A stretch of DNA of 64,000 bases from the NCBI GenBank assembly GCA_947462335.1, contig OX381715.1, positions 42,625,472 through 42,689,471 of the forward strand, given 5' to 3'. Shown piece after piece: positions 49,635 through 58,375 of this stretch; the stretch's first letter is position 1; the number at the start of each line of letters is the position of its first letter. Origin of the DNA: Harmothoe impar. Taxonomy: Eukaryota > Annelida > Polychaeta > Phyllodocida > Polynoidae. The position numbers were made by a program, and so were the translations under genes. The notes beneath the pieces are model-generated. The model had not been told where the DNA came from, did no database searches, and saw only the letters and a list, made by a program, of their open reading frames with translations.

Positions 49635-49985
49635 CACTAGCAACGATAAATACCACATGCAACAACAATGATAATAATATAACGCGAAAAATTAACAGAG
49701 CGATCAGGATATTAATAGAACAATGAAAGCTGTGTTTCTTGCACCACCAGCAATGATAAATACCACATACAACAATAGAAATTAATATAACTGGAAACAT
49801 AAATAGAGTGAGCCATGTTCCTTCTGTGTGATCCAATTGCAGAATGAAGGGTTTAAAACGCACATAGCTCAGTATGTAAGCCCCCACACGCGATAAAGAT
49901 AACCACATAGAACAACAATAATAATTAATATTACTCGAAACCTTAATACAGTGATCAACATTTTGATATATCGCTCAAATAACTA
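49635..49985. repeat. Three imperfect ~125-bp direct repeats
   Basis: 'gataaataccacatacaaca' variants start near 49644, 49755 and 49892, each followed by 'aattaatata' and a 'cgaaa...agtgatca' block. They lie just outside the 3' end of the YR retrotransposon. Confidence 0.6.
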
Positions 49986-50035
49986 AGTCCAAATTGCGTC
50001 ATATCAGCCATATAAATACTTTAATATTAATTATT

Positions 50036-50101
50036 AATCTATCCAAGGGAAGTGAGGCGACACAGGAACTGTTTGGGATCTGCGCCGCTGGATAGACGGC
50101 C
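50036..50101 (-). repeat. Split direct repeat B2 (3' terminal repeat of the YR element)
   Basis: A 66-base block from 'aatctatccaagg' to 'gatagacggcc', also present at 50280-50345 and 50503-50568. Here it is the outer 3' end of the element. It carries one base change (tctgcgcc for tccgcgcc). Confidence 0.8.
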
Positions 50102-50155
50102 TATTTATTAACATAGTAACATGATTATTTGAATAAAGTAGAAAAGAAAAAAAGA

Positions 50156-50279
50156 ATTTTCTAAGTGTCCATGTTGAAGGTGTAGCAGGCCGGCAGTGAC
50201 GTCACGGCGTCACTGGCGGGAGAGCTGGTAACACCCCCTGTCGATTAATAGTTGTACTAATTGATTAGTCCATGTCATT
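50156..50279 (-). repeat. Split direct repeat A2 of the YR element
   Basis: Internal copy of terminal repeat A1, placed between the two B copies. Its edge 'catgtcatt' abuts 'aatctatcc' of B directly. This A/B junction is the product expected if the two element ends were fused in a circular intermediate. Confidence 0.85.
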
Positions 50280-50703
50280 AATCTATCCAAGGGAAGTGAG
50301 GCGACACAGGAACTGTTTGGGATCCGCGCCGCTAGATAGACGGCCAAAGTCCAAATAACATAGCATGATTATAGTAGTATGAGTATAGAACAATAAACTT
50401 AAGTCACTCATGATAATATAGCTTAGTCAATAGAGCACACCCTTATGGTGCGTTGCATACGAGGACAAGGCCTTGGAGACTAATTGATTAGTCCATGTCA
50501 TCAATCTATCCAAGGGAAGTGAGGCGACACAGGAACTGTTTGGGATCCGCGCCGCTGGATAGACGGCCAAAGTCCAAATAACATAGCATGATTATAGTAG
50601 TATGAGTATAGAACAATAACCTTAAGTCACTCATGATAATATAGCTTAGTCAATAGAGCACACCCTTATGGTGCGTCGCATACGACGACAAGGCCTTGGA
50701 GAC
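50258..50703 (-). repeat. 223-bp tandem duplication at the 3' end of the YR element
   Basis: 50258-50480 and 50481-50703 are nearly identical. The unit holds the last 22 bases of A, the whole B block and the sequence encoding the end of the tyrosine recombinase. The duplication therefore creates a second A/B-type junction and an extra, unused copy of the recombinase 3' end. Only a handful of substitutions separate the copies. Confidence 0.85.
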
Positions 50704-51726
50704 TAAGCAGTCTGTCGCCACTCGATTGGTGAAAGGCTTGGTGAGATACACCAATGCTGCCATGCTGGACCAATCCCCACATTGTCTTATATCCTCCAGG
50801 GAGAGGCCCAGATTGTACATGTACAAGGCGCCTGCGCGTCGTAAGGAGTGGCAACCCACCCTCTTAGACTCCAGACCCGAGCGGTCTAGCAGGGTCTTGA
50901 GAAAGGATAACAGCTTGCTGTAAGTCAAAGGCTTAGGGGTGCCAGATCCCACCAGCATGAAGGCTTGGCTGTTTGGATCTGAGCTTGGGAAATCCATGAA
51001 ATGCTTCCGGACCCAAGTCACCGCGCACACTGGGGAACCACCAGCTACAGTGACAGGGACTCGGTGGACCTTTTGGCAGTACTGAATGGTTTTGGAGCTG
51101 GACACTTTTATCTCCAGCCCCCAGTCATTGAAGACCACGGCTCCTCTACGCAGGTAATGACCTTGCAAGGCACTGGAGTCCGGGACCAGATTACTCTTCC
51201 TTAGGAGGCCTCTGAAGGCCAAGGTGATGATTGCCCACATAGTGATCTCGTTTGGATTTGAAAGGTCCAAGCTGTTAAACATCAAATGCAAGTCCTCCAG
51301 GAATAAAGTGGGGCGGTGAGGTTCTGGGTCGCCCAAGGCCCGGCGGATACCCGACATTGTCATAGCAAAAGTAAACTCAGACCTGAGGTATAGCACATCA
51401 TGGCTAAAATAGTTGTTAAGGCTGATCACAGCGCTGATGTAGTTCTGGATCGTAGAATATCTCAAGGATTTAGACAGGTACACCGCGTAACGGCACATGA
51501 CGTCAAGCTTGGTGGGTACCAGGGTGGCGCCGGCTAAGGCACAGAAACCGAGGAACCTCTTCCACTGGGAAGTTTTCATTTTCCAGGTGGAGGCCGACCA
51601 CGCCATCGACCTCAACTCCGCGGCCCTGATGTCCAGCTCCCTGACAAACTGGTTTGTTTCTACAACATAAATGGAAAGCAATGTCATTAAAGCACTCGGC
51701 TCTGGACACTGCATCGGCAACAACAT
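50650..51726 (-). CDS. Tyrosine recombinase (integrase) of the YR retrotransposon
   Basis: 358 residues, apparently full length. The N-terminal half has a core-binding-like region including SLRYSTIQNYISAV (87-100). The catalytic half shows FRGLLRKSNL with the box I Arg176, a beta-hairpin Lys at 212, the HSLR motif H293-x2-R296, Trp319 (GDW) in the position of the second His/Trp, and the nucleophile Tyr327. All catalytic positions are present. The ORF overlaps the end of RNase H in another frame; Met14 is an alternative start and would avoid most of the overlap. Its last ~18 codons lie within a 223-bp tandem duplication. It would recombine a circular cDNA into the genome, pairing short sequences at the A/B repeat junctions. 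Confidence 0.9.
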   Translation of the reverse strand: MLLPMQCPEPSALMTLLSIYVVETNQFVRELDIRAAELRSMAWSASTWKMKTSQWKRFLGFCALAGATLVPTKLDVMCRYAVYLSKSLRYSTIQNYISAVISLNNYFSHDVLYLRSEFTFAMTMSGIRRALGDPEPHRPTLFLEDLHLMFNSLDLSNPNEITMWAIITLAFRGLLRKSNLVPDSSALQGHYLRRGAVVFNDWGLEIKVSSSKTIQYCQKVHRVPVTVAGGSPVCAVTWVRKHFMDFPSSDPNSQAFMLVGSGTPKPLTYSKLLSFLKTLLDRSGLESKRVGCHSLRRAGALYMYNLGLSLEDIRQCGDWSSMAALVYLTKPFTNRVATDCLVSKALSSYATHHKGVLY

Positions 51727-52160
51727 TCTTGTAACCCGGCAAGAAAACCCCCACTAGATGGCAATAGGTCCCAGAAAATGAGGCGGAGGATGTCCATAGA
51801 CCTGCTATTGTCACTCTTGCCCGTACTCAAAGCGGCCACCACCTGGGTGTTGTCCGTCACGCATTCTACGCGTGTGTCGCGCCACTCGTCCCCCCATCTC
51901 CTCAATGCCATGAGGATAGGATATAACTCCTGTACGTTAATGTTAGAGGGAATGTGCACATCCGGTTTAGGAGTACAATGATTGTGAAGATCTCTCGGGT
52001 CCCTCCAACTCTTAGACCACGAGCCGGCGGCCCAGTCGTCGCCGTACACAGCCCCCCACCCGACCGTTGTCGCTGCATCGGTGTGAATGATTGCCGTGTT
52101 CATTGGGCCCGGTTTGATGATCTTAGCTTCCCAGTTAAACCACGCTGCGAAGTCTGACCA
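51700..52160 (-). pseudogene. RNase H domain of the YR retrotransposon, separated by a TGA and frameshifted
   Basis: It continues the RT frame directly after the TGA at 52161-52163. From the ATG at 52103, Asp9 (HTDAA), Glu59 (NVQELYP) and Asp84 (VTDNTQ) are three of the four RNase H catalytic acidic residues. Near 51768-51773, in a short G run on the coding strand, the frame must shift by one base. The remaining domain (LPGYKN...VADAVSR, carrying the fourth acidic residue) is in the neighbouring frame and ends near 51700. This fits a one-base insertion. The domain is otherwise well preserved, so inactivation looks recent. Confidence 0.75.
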
Positions 52161-53393
52161 TCACAGGAGGTCCTGGCGGAATGATTTTGATAGCGAAACA
52201 TATCGCTTGCCGGGGGTAAAATGCGAAAGCATTTCGATGACTCGATGACTGAAGGTCCTGCCGCCCCTAACTAGCGTGCTGCAGTGGGCTAGAACCCCAC
52301 ATAGGCATTGCAGCTGCTTCCTCGTTGCCCGCAGACGACCTGAGAAGAAGTCTATTTCCTCGTGCAGGCTGGCTATTTTCTCGTCGGGCAGACGGAGCTT
52401 CATTTCGATGGAGTCTAACTCCACTCCCAGATAGGTCTGGATTTGGGCCGGCGACCTGACCTTTTTATATGAAATATAGAAACCCAACCTCCTCAATACA
52501 CTATGGAGGTAAAGTTGAGCTGTCTGGCATTCGTTGAAATTGCGACCCATCACTAGAAAGTCATCAAGGTAATTGGCAAAAAAGAAACCTTGTCCCTCCA
52601 TATGACGCGAGACTGCGTCGGTGATGCGAGTGAACACACTGGGAGACATCCTGGTCCCAAAGGCCAAGAAATTGTCCTCTATGAAGCATGGGGTACCGTC
52701 TATGTCCCACTGCAAACCTTGAAACTTCCTGTCACTCTCCCTTATCAAAATTGACCTATAAGCACTGGTAATGTCTGTGACTGCCATAAAGCAGTACGGC
52801 TGCATAGCTGCGGAAACCATATCTACGGTTTTATACTTGAAAGTTTGGAAGGTTGATTCCATAAAGGAATTGATGGATGCCCCTAGCGGGCGGCTAGCAT
52901 CCGTGATGGGCCTATATGAGCCCCCTTTCTTCTCGACGGCACCGAGGGCATGGATGCAGTGGGGGGTACTCTGCACCAACGATAACTTGCCACTACTCAA
53001 CTCTTCGAGAATAATCTTGCTAATCTCATCCTTGGCCGAGACCGTCGCAGACTTATAGTTTGTACACAAATAAGGGTGAATCACAGAACCTGGGTCAACT
53101 AATTTAAAGCTGTGGGTCAAACCGTCCAACAAAAAATGCGCGTCCGGGTCGGGGGCGGCTACACCATGTCCCGACAGCAATTCCCTCCAGGCACATAAGT
53201 TCATCTGTGACCGCACACCCCCCACAAAGTGGGTCTCCTTGACATCCCATAATGGGAGGTAGTCTGCGTACATGTTACATAAATCATCTACACTCGCACA
53301 TACACAAATAGCATCACAATCTACACTGATGTCCCATGTCTGCGCGTGCACTCGGCTCGGCTCCGCACTGACGGCTAAGGTCTGCGCGTGCAC
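52161..53393 (-). CDS. YR retrotransposon reverse transcriptase
   Basis: 410 residues are shown; the same frame is open back to the Gag TGA at 53430, and the first true ATG is only at 53273 (residue 41). RT blocks are all visible: ALGAVEKKGGSYRP near 149-162, motif A VTDITSAY with Asp207, motif B FGTRMSPS at 245-252, motif C YLDD at 275-278 with both catalytic Asp, LGFYISYKKV near 303, and TYLGVELDS near 320. YLDD, and the lack of protease and DDE integrase, fit a YR-type element. Residues from about 340 connect to RNase H. The frame stops at TGA 52163-52161, in a position where RT normally runs straight into RNase H, so this is probably a nonsense mutation. The upstream portion contains a duplicated ~45-base stretch. 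Confidence 0.88.
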   Translation of the reverse strand: MHAQTLAVSAEPSRVHAQTWDISVDCDAICVCASVDDLCNMYADYLPLWDVKETHFVGGVRSQMNLCAWRELLSGHGVAAPDPDAHFLLDGLTHSFKLVDPGSVIHPYLCTNYKSATVSAKDEISKIILEELSSGKLSLVQSTPHCIHALGAVEKKGGSYRPITDASRPLGASINSFMESTFQTFKYKTVDMVSAAMQPYCFMAVTDITSAYRSILIRESDRKFQGLQWDIDGTPCFIEDNFLAFGTRMSPSVFTRITDAVSRHMEGQGFFFANYLDDFLVMGRNFNECQTAQLYLHSVLRRLGFYISYKKVRSPAQIQTYLGVELDSIEMKLRLPDEKIASLHEEIDFFSGRLRATRKQLQCLCGVLAHCSTLVRGGRTFSHRVIEMLSHFTPGKRYVSLSKSFRQDLL

Positions 53394-53420
53394 TCGGCTC
53401 GGCTCCGCGCTGACGACTAG
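53335..53420 (-). repeat. Two ~45-bp tandem copies at the Gag/RT boundary
   Basis: The block 'tctgcgcgtgcactcggctc' plus about 25 further bases occurs twice in a row. It is a multiple of three, so the RT frame stays open and encodes a repeated VSAEPSRVHAQT peptide directly after the Gag TGA. Confidence 0.75.
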
Positions 53421-53429
53421 ATCATGTGG

Positions 53430-54782
53430 TCACATATGATGACCCGGGTTGCCCTGTTGGGCATGAGGGGGACCTTGAGGTGGGAAACCACTCCCATATC
53501 CTGGAGGGGGGTTACCCATCATCTGAGCCTGGTTGCCATAGAAACCGCTAGGTTGGCTCCTGCAGTATCTACCTTTATGGGCCCCCCGGCAGTTGCTGCA
53601 ATTATGTTTCTTGTTGCAAGGGTTATAGTCGCACCTGTCGCGGAAGTTCCATTGCCCACATATATCCCGGGGGCACAGACCTCCTTTGTTGCCAGAGCCC
53701 CGTCCCCCGTTGTTGGCCCCCCGACTCTCGCTGCGCGCCTCCTCCCGGGCCAGCGCTCTGCGGACTGGTCCAGTGTTATCCACGCCCAGGCAGTCGTGGC
53801 GGGCATCCTCATCGCAGGATACAAAATCTGTGAGGTCACCCTCTATAACCTTGGTGGTGACCGCGAATTCATACTTGGACAGAGTGTCGGCCTCATAAGC
53901 CTTGAACAAGGCCCTCTTAGCGATGTACTTCATATGGGCAGAGTAGCCCCTGGCCGTTATGCGGCTGGGAAATTCACCTTTAATGATACACTCGTGCACA
54001 CATGTCATACCATACACAAGCTCTCGGTAGGACATTTGCTTATAATCCTTGTCCACCTCCAGATGATAATCAGGCCTAATTTTTTCCCTAGACCTCTTTC
54101 TCCTGTTGTCCCTAGCATAACCCCTCAGCTCATCACAGAGAATATCTGACAAACCTTGAGGTTGACGGGGTCCCAGGAGAGCAGCATCAAAATCTGGGGA
54201 GAGTAGCCCCAGAGACTGGTGTGATAGCCCAGCCCTCTGTAGCCCTGCCTGGATGGTGGCTGAAGCAGAGGATGGGTACAGAGGCTGTGGCCTCTGCTGC
54301 TGTTGCTGCTGTTGAAATGGCTGTTGCCACTGTTGATACTGCTGTTGCTGCTGCTGATCAGCTTGCTGGTGCTGGGGTTGCTGCTGCTTTTGCACCCAGA
54401 GCAGGTAAGACTGGTATGAGGTGTCGGTATTGCCATTTGGGTACACACCACCAACCTGACCTCGCTCTTCACGGGTGTCCGATCGCTCTCCGCGGCCCAC
54501 CTCTCGCTCTGCGCGGTCGTCGGTGATAAAAGGAGCTGAGCTGAAGTCGTTTGAAGCCTTTCCATGCCTCTGCCGTTGCTGATCGTCTCTAAAACGATCA
54601 AAATCGCCCTGTACATCCTGGGGCCTGGCCGGAAGGGTGAGAGTGGGCGCCGCCATGTTTGTTGTGGTCCGCGGCCGCGTTCGAGCCTCCACCCCGGTGA
54701 GCAGTAGTCGCCGCCGGTCCCCGCGCGTCCGCCTGCTGCCCGCCCGTAACCGGCCACGATTCCGCGTGATTGACTGAACCAC
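53430..54782 (-). CDS. YR retrotransposon Gag-like protein (poly-Q, CCCH and CCHC-like zinc fingers)
   Basis: 450 codons from the first possible start. Internal Met43 is an alternative start, because the first 42 residues overlap ORF1. A Gln-rich tract covers residues 132-164. A putative structural core (about 190-335) lacks recognisable motifs. The C-terminus has C375-x8-C384-x4-C389-x3-H393, a CCCH spacing, followed at once by C395-x2-C398-x3-H402-x4-C407, close to a retroviral zinc knuckle. The tail is Gly/Pro/Gln-rich. It should bind the element RNA and form the particle. The ORF ends with a single TGA (53432-53430), after which the same frame stays open into RT. Confidence 0.75.
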   Translation of the reverse strand: MVQSITRNRGRLRAGSRRTRGDRRRLLLTGVEARTRPRTTTNMAAPTLTLPARPQDVQGDFDRFRDDQQRQRHGKASNDFSSAPFITDDRAEREVGRGERSDTREERGQVGGVYPNGNTDTSYQSYLLWVQKQQQPQHQQADQQQQQQYQQWQQPFQQQQQQQRPQPLYPSSASATIQAGLQRAGLSHQSLGLLSPDFDAALLGPRQPQGLSDILCDELRGYARDNRRKRSREKIRPDYHLEVDKDYKQMSYRELVYGMTCVHECIIKGEFPSRITARGYSAHMKYIAKRALFKAYEADTLSKYEFAVTTKVIEGDLTDFVSCDEDARHDCLGVDNTGPVRRALAREEARSESRGANNGGRGSGNKGGLCPRDICGQWNFRDRCDYNPCNKKHNCSNCRGAHKGRYCRSQPSGFYGNQAQMMGNPPPGYGSGFPPQGPPHAQQGNPGHHM

Positions 54783-55245
54783 TTTTTTGACCCTCGAACG
54801 CGGCCGCGCTGCCGACAGCCTGTACTACACCGCGGAAGGCGGCCTCACCTGGGTACGTATCCTTCTCCACTCGGTTATTGCTGGCTCTAAGACCAGCCAG
54901 CTCCATCTCAGCCTCTTTCAGCCTCTGCTTCCTCTTCAATTCAGCCTCCCTGGCTCTCTCTTGGATCGTTAGAGCTTCAATCCGCTGAAGCGCCTGCAGA
55001 AGCTCCTCCTCCTGAGCCGCGGCGTCTACCGCGGCCTGCTCAGCTTGTTGGCGGGCCGTACCGCCTGGGGGTGCCGACGGAGCTGGGGGGTCTTTGCCGG
55101 TCTCATGCCGGCCCTGGGGACCACCATTGTCGTCTTGCGCCGGCACAGTCTTCTTAGGAGTGCCCTTATCCGGATTTGGGGCTTGGCATTTCGGACAACT
55201 GGCTCGGTTGCCATGGTAATCATGGCCACAAAAACATACAGTCAT
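54598..55245 (-). CDS. YR retrotransposon ORF1: N-terminal zinc-ribbon-like plus coiled-coil protein
   Basis: 215 residues. An N-terminal C4-x-C6-x10-C17-x2-C20 cluster looks like a small zinc ribbon. A Pro/Gly-rich linker follows, then an Ala/Glu/Lys/Leu-rich region at about residues 65-120 that should form a coiled coil. The C-terminal part is low complexity. The first 185 bases of the following Gag ORF overlap its end in another frame. The role is unknown. Position and composition suggest an accessory nucleic-acid-binding or multimerising partner of Gag, or the true N-terminus of Gag if a frameshift joins them. It starts just inside a run of four 'aggcgatata' repeats that separates it from terminal repeat A1. 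Confidence 0.6.
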   Translation of the reverse strand: MTVCFCGHDYHGNRASCPKCQAPNPDKGTPKKTVPAQDDNGGPQGRHETGKDPPAPSAPPGGTARQQAEQAAVDAAAQEEELLQALQRIEALTIQERAREAELKRKQRLKEAEMELAGLRASNNRVEKDTYPGEAAFRGVVQAVGSAAAFEGQKSGSVNHAESWPVTGGQQADARGPAATTAHRGGGSNAAADHNKHGGAHSHPSGQAPGCTGRF

Positions 55246-55248
55246 TTT

Positions 55249-55290
55249 GAGGCGATATAGAGGCGATATAGAGGCGATATAGAAGCGATT
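55249..55290. repeat. Short ~11-bp repeats 'aggcgatatag'
   Basis: Three exact and one altered copy of an ~11-base unit separate ORF1 from terminal repeat A1. They may lie in the leader of the element transcript. Confidence 0.7.
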
Positions 55291-55299
55291 TTCACAAGA

Positions 55300-55420
55300 A
55301 ATTTTCTAAGTGTCCATGATGAAGGTGTAGCAGGCAGTGACGTCACGGCGTCACTGGCGGGAGAGCTGGTAACACCCCCTGTCGATTAATAGTTGTACTA
55401 ATTGATTAGTCCATGTCATT
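55300..55420 (-). repeat. Split direct repeat A1 (5' terminal repeat of the YR element)
   Basis: About 121 bases nearly identical to A2 at 50156-50279, apart from a 4-base indel near 'gcaggc'. It contains an imperfect dyad around 'gtgacgtcacggcgtcac'. The outer edge is 'gtccatgtcatt', after which similarity to A2 ends. Confidence 0.85.
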
Positions 55421-56785
55421 TTTGTCCAAATTTCTTTTTTGGGATATCTTCTATACATATACAACAGGTCTGTGAAATCATGTTTTTACTTAACCAATTG
55501 TAAAAAGTTTATGTTAACCCCTTGACATGGTCCTAAACAGTTATATTGCAACAGGCTAAACGATACATTAACTGCCATAATATAACGCTGGTGTAACAAT
55601 TTAAAGAGCTTTAGTAACATGTTACGAAATCATTATCTTAGTGAAAACGAGTTCTATTAGTAGAGCGAACCCTAATATAGCACTAATGCAGCAGGAGTAC
55701 TAATGTGTCGACTTTCGAAACACCAAAAAATATCGTTATATCAAATAGAGGTTAAGAAACAGGCCCCTGTAGAAATTCCCTTTAAGTCTTTATTTTAAAA
55801 TATGAACACTGGAATTTGTAAGGTATTCCTTTAATTAACACTCTCATGAGAACTCACGACACAAGCCGTGTGATCCTTCATCACTCTTATAAACAAAAAG
55901 AAAATTATGTGGCAAAACTGAATCAAAAAGAATCAAGGGGCACCCTATTAGCTGCCCCTTAACTTGGCTTTGGCAACACTTCAAAGTCAGTCGTAACTCA
56001 GTCTTAACCCTAATGATCAATTGTATCTTTTGGTCGTAACTAGTTGTGAAATACTCCAAAACACTCTAATTTATGACCAAAAGCTCCGCTTACGACCAAA
56101 CCATGATACAAATGCAAAACATGAGTAATATACGACCAAGGCTCATTGTGAAACACCTGTATTGCGAGTGGTCGAATCTGACTTCTGAAACACCCTACTG
56201 ATATGATAAATTGAGTATACAGCCATGATTGTGCCAATCCTAAGCTTCAACATCCTGAATAAAGAAGGCTCTTTACAACCGTACAACCACCTGTGTTCGT
56301 TCCTTGGGAGGTTAGCTGCAAGTCATACGACCCTTACAGTTACCTAATAGTCAGATACGGAGTCAGATACTTGGACTGTTCCCTGACAGTCCCTAGACCT
56401 AGCCTACCACCCAAGTATTGGGATCACTTCCGTTGCATACAAGTGCTCCTTTGTGTTTATTTCATCTCATCGTTAACAATAATCATCAGAATTCCATTTG
56501 ATTATCTCAAAAAACTATATTTATAGTTATAAGATTATCAATTTTAATGATTTATAATACGGGAAAGATGTGAAATACGGGAGAGGGTTATTTAACAGGG
56601 GGTGTGAAATACGGTCTTCCTTGGCTATGCCAATAGAACTGCCGTATTTACCAGGAAATGGAAGAATCGGGTCAACCCTACAGCGTTGATACACCTGCAT
56701 AGAGTTGATATAATGTCTGAATACATCCCTGGGTTCCATTCATGTATGTATAATGACCTTGCCATCACATGGCACAGCATATTTA
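55421..56785. other. Gene-free stretch beyond the 5' end of the YR element
   Basis: 'gaaacaggcccctg' at about 55759 resembles a CAGGGGCC-type MITE end, paired in type with the one at 36800, but no opposite end was found. The rest is featureless. Confidence 0.45.
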
Positions 56786-56924
56786 CCCAGCTAACAAGCT
56801 AACAAAAACGTTTTAAACGTTTATGTAACGTTATGCCATAGTAAGGCGCCTTAGAGAAACGTTATACATTGTACAACGTTTTATAACGTTATAAAATGTT
56901 GTATAACGGTTTTTGTTTACTGGG
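56786..56924. mobile_element. 139-bp MITE with CCCAGYTAAC-type ends and AACGTT repeats, TA target
   Basis: Left CCCAGCTAAC and right complement of CCCAGTAAAC, flanked by TA on each side. The interior is made of AACGTT/GTTATA repeats in both orientations. It is related in style to 19746-19853 and 24420-24643. Confidence 0.65.
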
Positions 56925-56942
56925 TATTAAAGAACTGTGCGG

Positions 56943-57160
56943 CCCATAACCCTTCACGGATGGCATGTCGATAAAAAATGACACTTCTCATCATAATGCA
57001 CAAATGCAGGCCTTGTAACTCGTAGGTGCTGCATTAGTGCATCATGACGAGCCTTTGTGAATGCAACACTTTCGAGTTACTTGTGAGGGCTGCATTCATG
57101 CTCATGAAGGGCATGATGGATCAACCCTTTAAAGATGGCAAGATACCATAATGCTGTTTT
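56943..57160. repeat. TTAA/'gcatcatg' family member
   Basis: 'taacccttcacggatggcat' at the left and 'caaccctttaaagatggcaa' at the right, with 'gtgctgcattagtgcatcat' and 'gggctgcattcatg' between. Confidence 0.55.
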
Positions 57161-57519
57161 TTTTTATTGTTTATTCATAACATCAAGTAGGATTTTCAGT
57201 TACAAATGTTTTTCCATGTGAACAAAGTACATTCTTAATTCAGCTCTAGATTCACAATAAAATGCTCTTCGTCATTCTTAAGTCGCTGTACAACTTATAT
57301 ACATTGTGCATATACACAAAATATGAATGAGATACATACAGTGTGGTTATCACAGATATCATGAAAATTATGGATTGTAAGATGTATGTACAAAATATGG
57401 TATTACATCAGAAATAAAATTACAGAACAAATACTGTAGCAGTCCTGCCTCAGACCCTTGTATAGCTTTGAAATTCATTTTTCATGCTATGGGGACTAAT
57501 ATGTTCACGGAGGGGCTGA

Positions 57520-57625
57520 TTTCACCCTCCTTCTTGGGCATCATGCCCTCAATTGGTCGTCATGATGCATGAATACATGCAGCCCTGGTGCGTAACTCGC
57601 CAGGACTTTCTGCTCGCATAATACC
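57520..57625. repeat. TTAA/'gcatcatg' family relic (short)
   Basis: 'gggcatcatgccctcaattg', 'cgtcatgatgcatgaataca' and 'gcgtaactcgccagga' in 100 bases. Ends not found. Confidence 0.45.
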
Positions 57626-58375
57626 ATAATACCATAGCATATACTTCATTGGTAGCTATATCTGTTATGCCATTAAAGTATAATTCTTGTCTTTGATTCA
57701 TTATAGTTGTTCATCGCCCTTATGACCAGACTCTTATAATATATTCTCCATCAACAGGAATCATGCTTCCAGTTGACAGTGGTGCCATCTGGTTTGACCA
57801 TATTGGACTACATGTACTGGTGGCCACTAGCAGGCAGGTAGGTGTTGCCCCCTGGTGTACAGTGGAGGCATTACCTCCACCCCTGAAATAAATTTGGTCT
57901 TTCGGTCACACATGTCTTAAAATGGCCCTGGCTAATGTTTAACGTCCCTGCCTTATAGTGTGGTGTTCAGTGGTATCCATCAGAACTGCACAGCCTATTT
58001 CAGGAGCTATGACATTGTTTCGCAGGATTTTGCCAGGTTTTGCTTAGGATTTTGCATTGTACATCACAGGCTTGCAAACTACCCCTATTAAAAGACTTCT
58101 TTCTCCTTGATTTAGAAAGGTCTAAAATTATCTATAAATTGTATTCGCTGCTGTAAAACATTTTAAGAATCAGCCTACCCTCCATTAGTTAAGAATTAAC
58201 TACTCCCTAAAGCATTCAGAACTGAATCTTACCTAGTGAATGCTGTTTAGAACAGCAATATTACAATATTGATGATCAACAAATTCAACAAATCTCAAAC
58301 ATCATTATATATCTCACTTTTACTCAAACATATTAGGAAAGATTACATCACATATACAATGCTGTAGCTTGATGA

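Larger units (their letters stand above)
50036..55420 (-). mobile_element. DIRS/Ngaro-like tyrosine-recombinase retrotransposon with split direct repeats
   Basis: It spans about 5.4 kb on the minus strand. The order is A1 (55420-55300), zinc/coiled-coil ORF (55245-54598), Gag-like ORF (54782-53430), RT (53393-52161), RNase H (52160-51700), tyrosine recombinase (51726-50650), B1 (50568-50503), a duplicated B1 (to 50280), A2 (50279-50156) and B2 (50101-50036). A-ORFs-B-A-B is the split-direct-repeat layout of YR retroelements, which integrate through a circular DNA and a tyrosine recombinase rather than a DDE integrase. No methyltransferase (DIRS) domain was seen, so Ngaro or PAT type is more likely. 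No target duplication is expected. The A2/B junction shares the triplet ATT with both outer ends, as expected if the termini were joined in a circle. Two nonsense codons and one frameshift (see pol entries) suggest this copy is inactive. Confidence 0.88.

Noticed and set aside
52771..54526. Plus-strand frames of 67-241 codons across the retrotransposon
   Set aside because: They are antisense shadows of the Gag and RT coding sequence.
54125..54757. 210-codon minus-strand frame overlapping Gag
   Set aside because: Third-frame shadow; it lacks the zinc fingers and is Ser/Asn-rich because it reads the poly-Q region out of frame.
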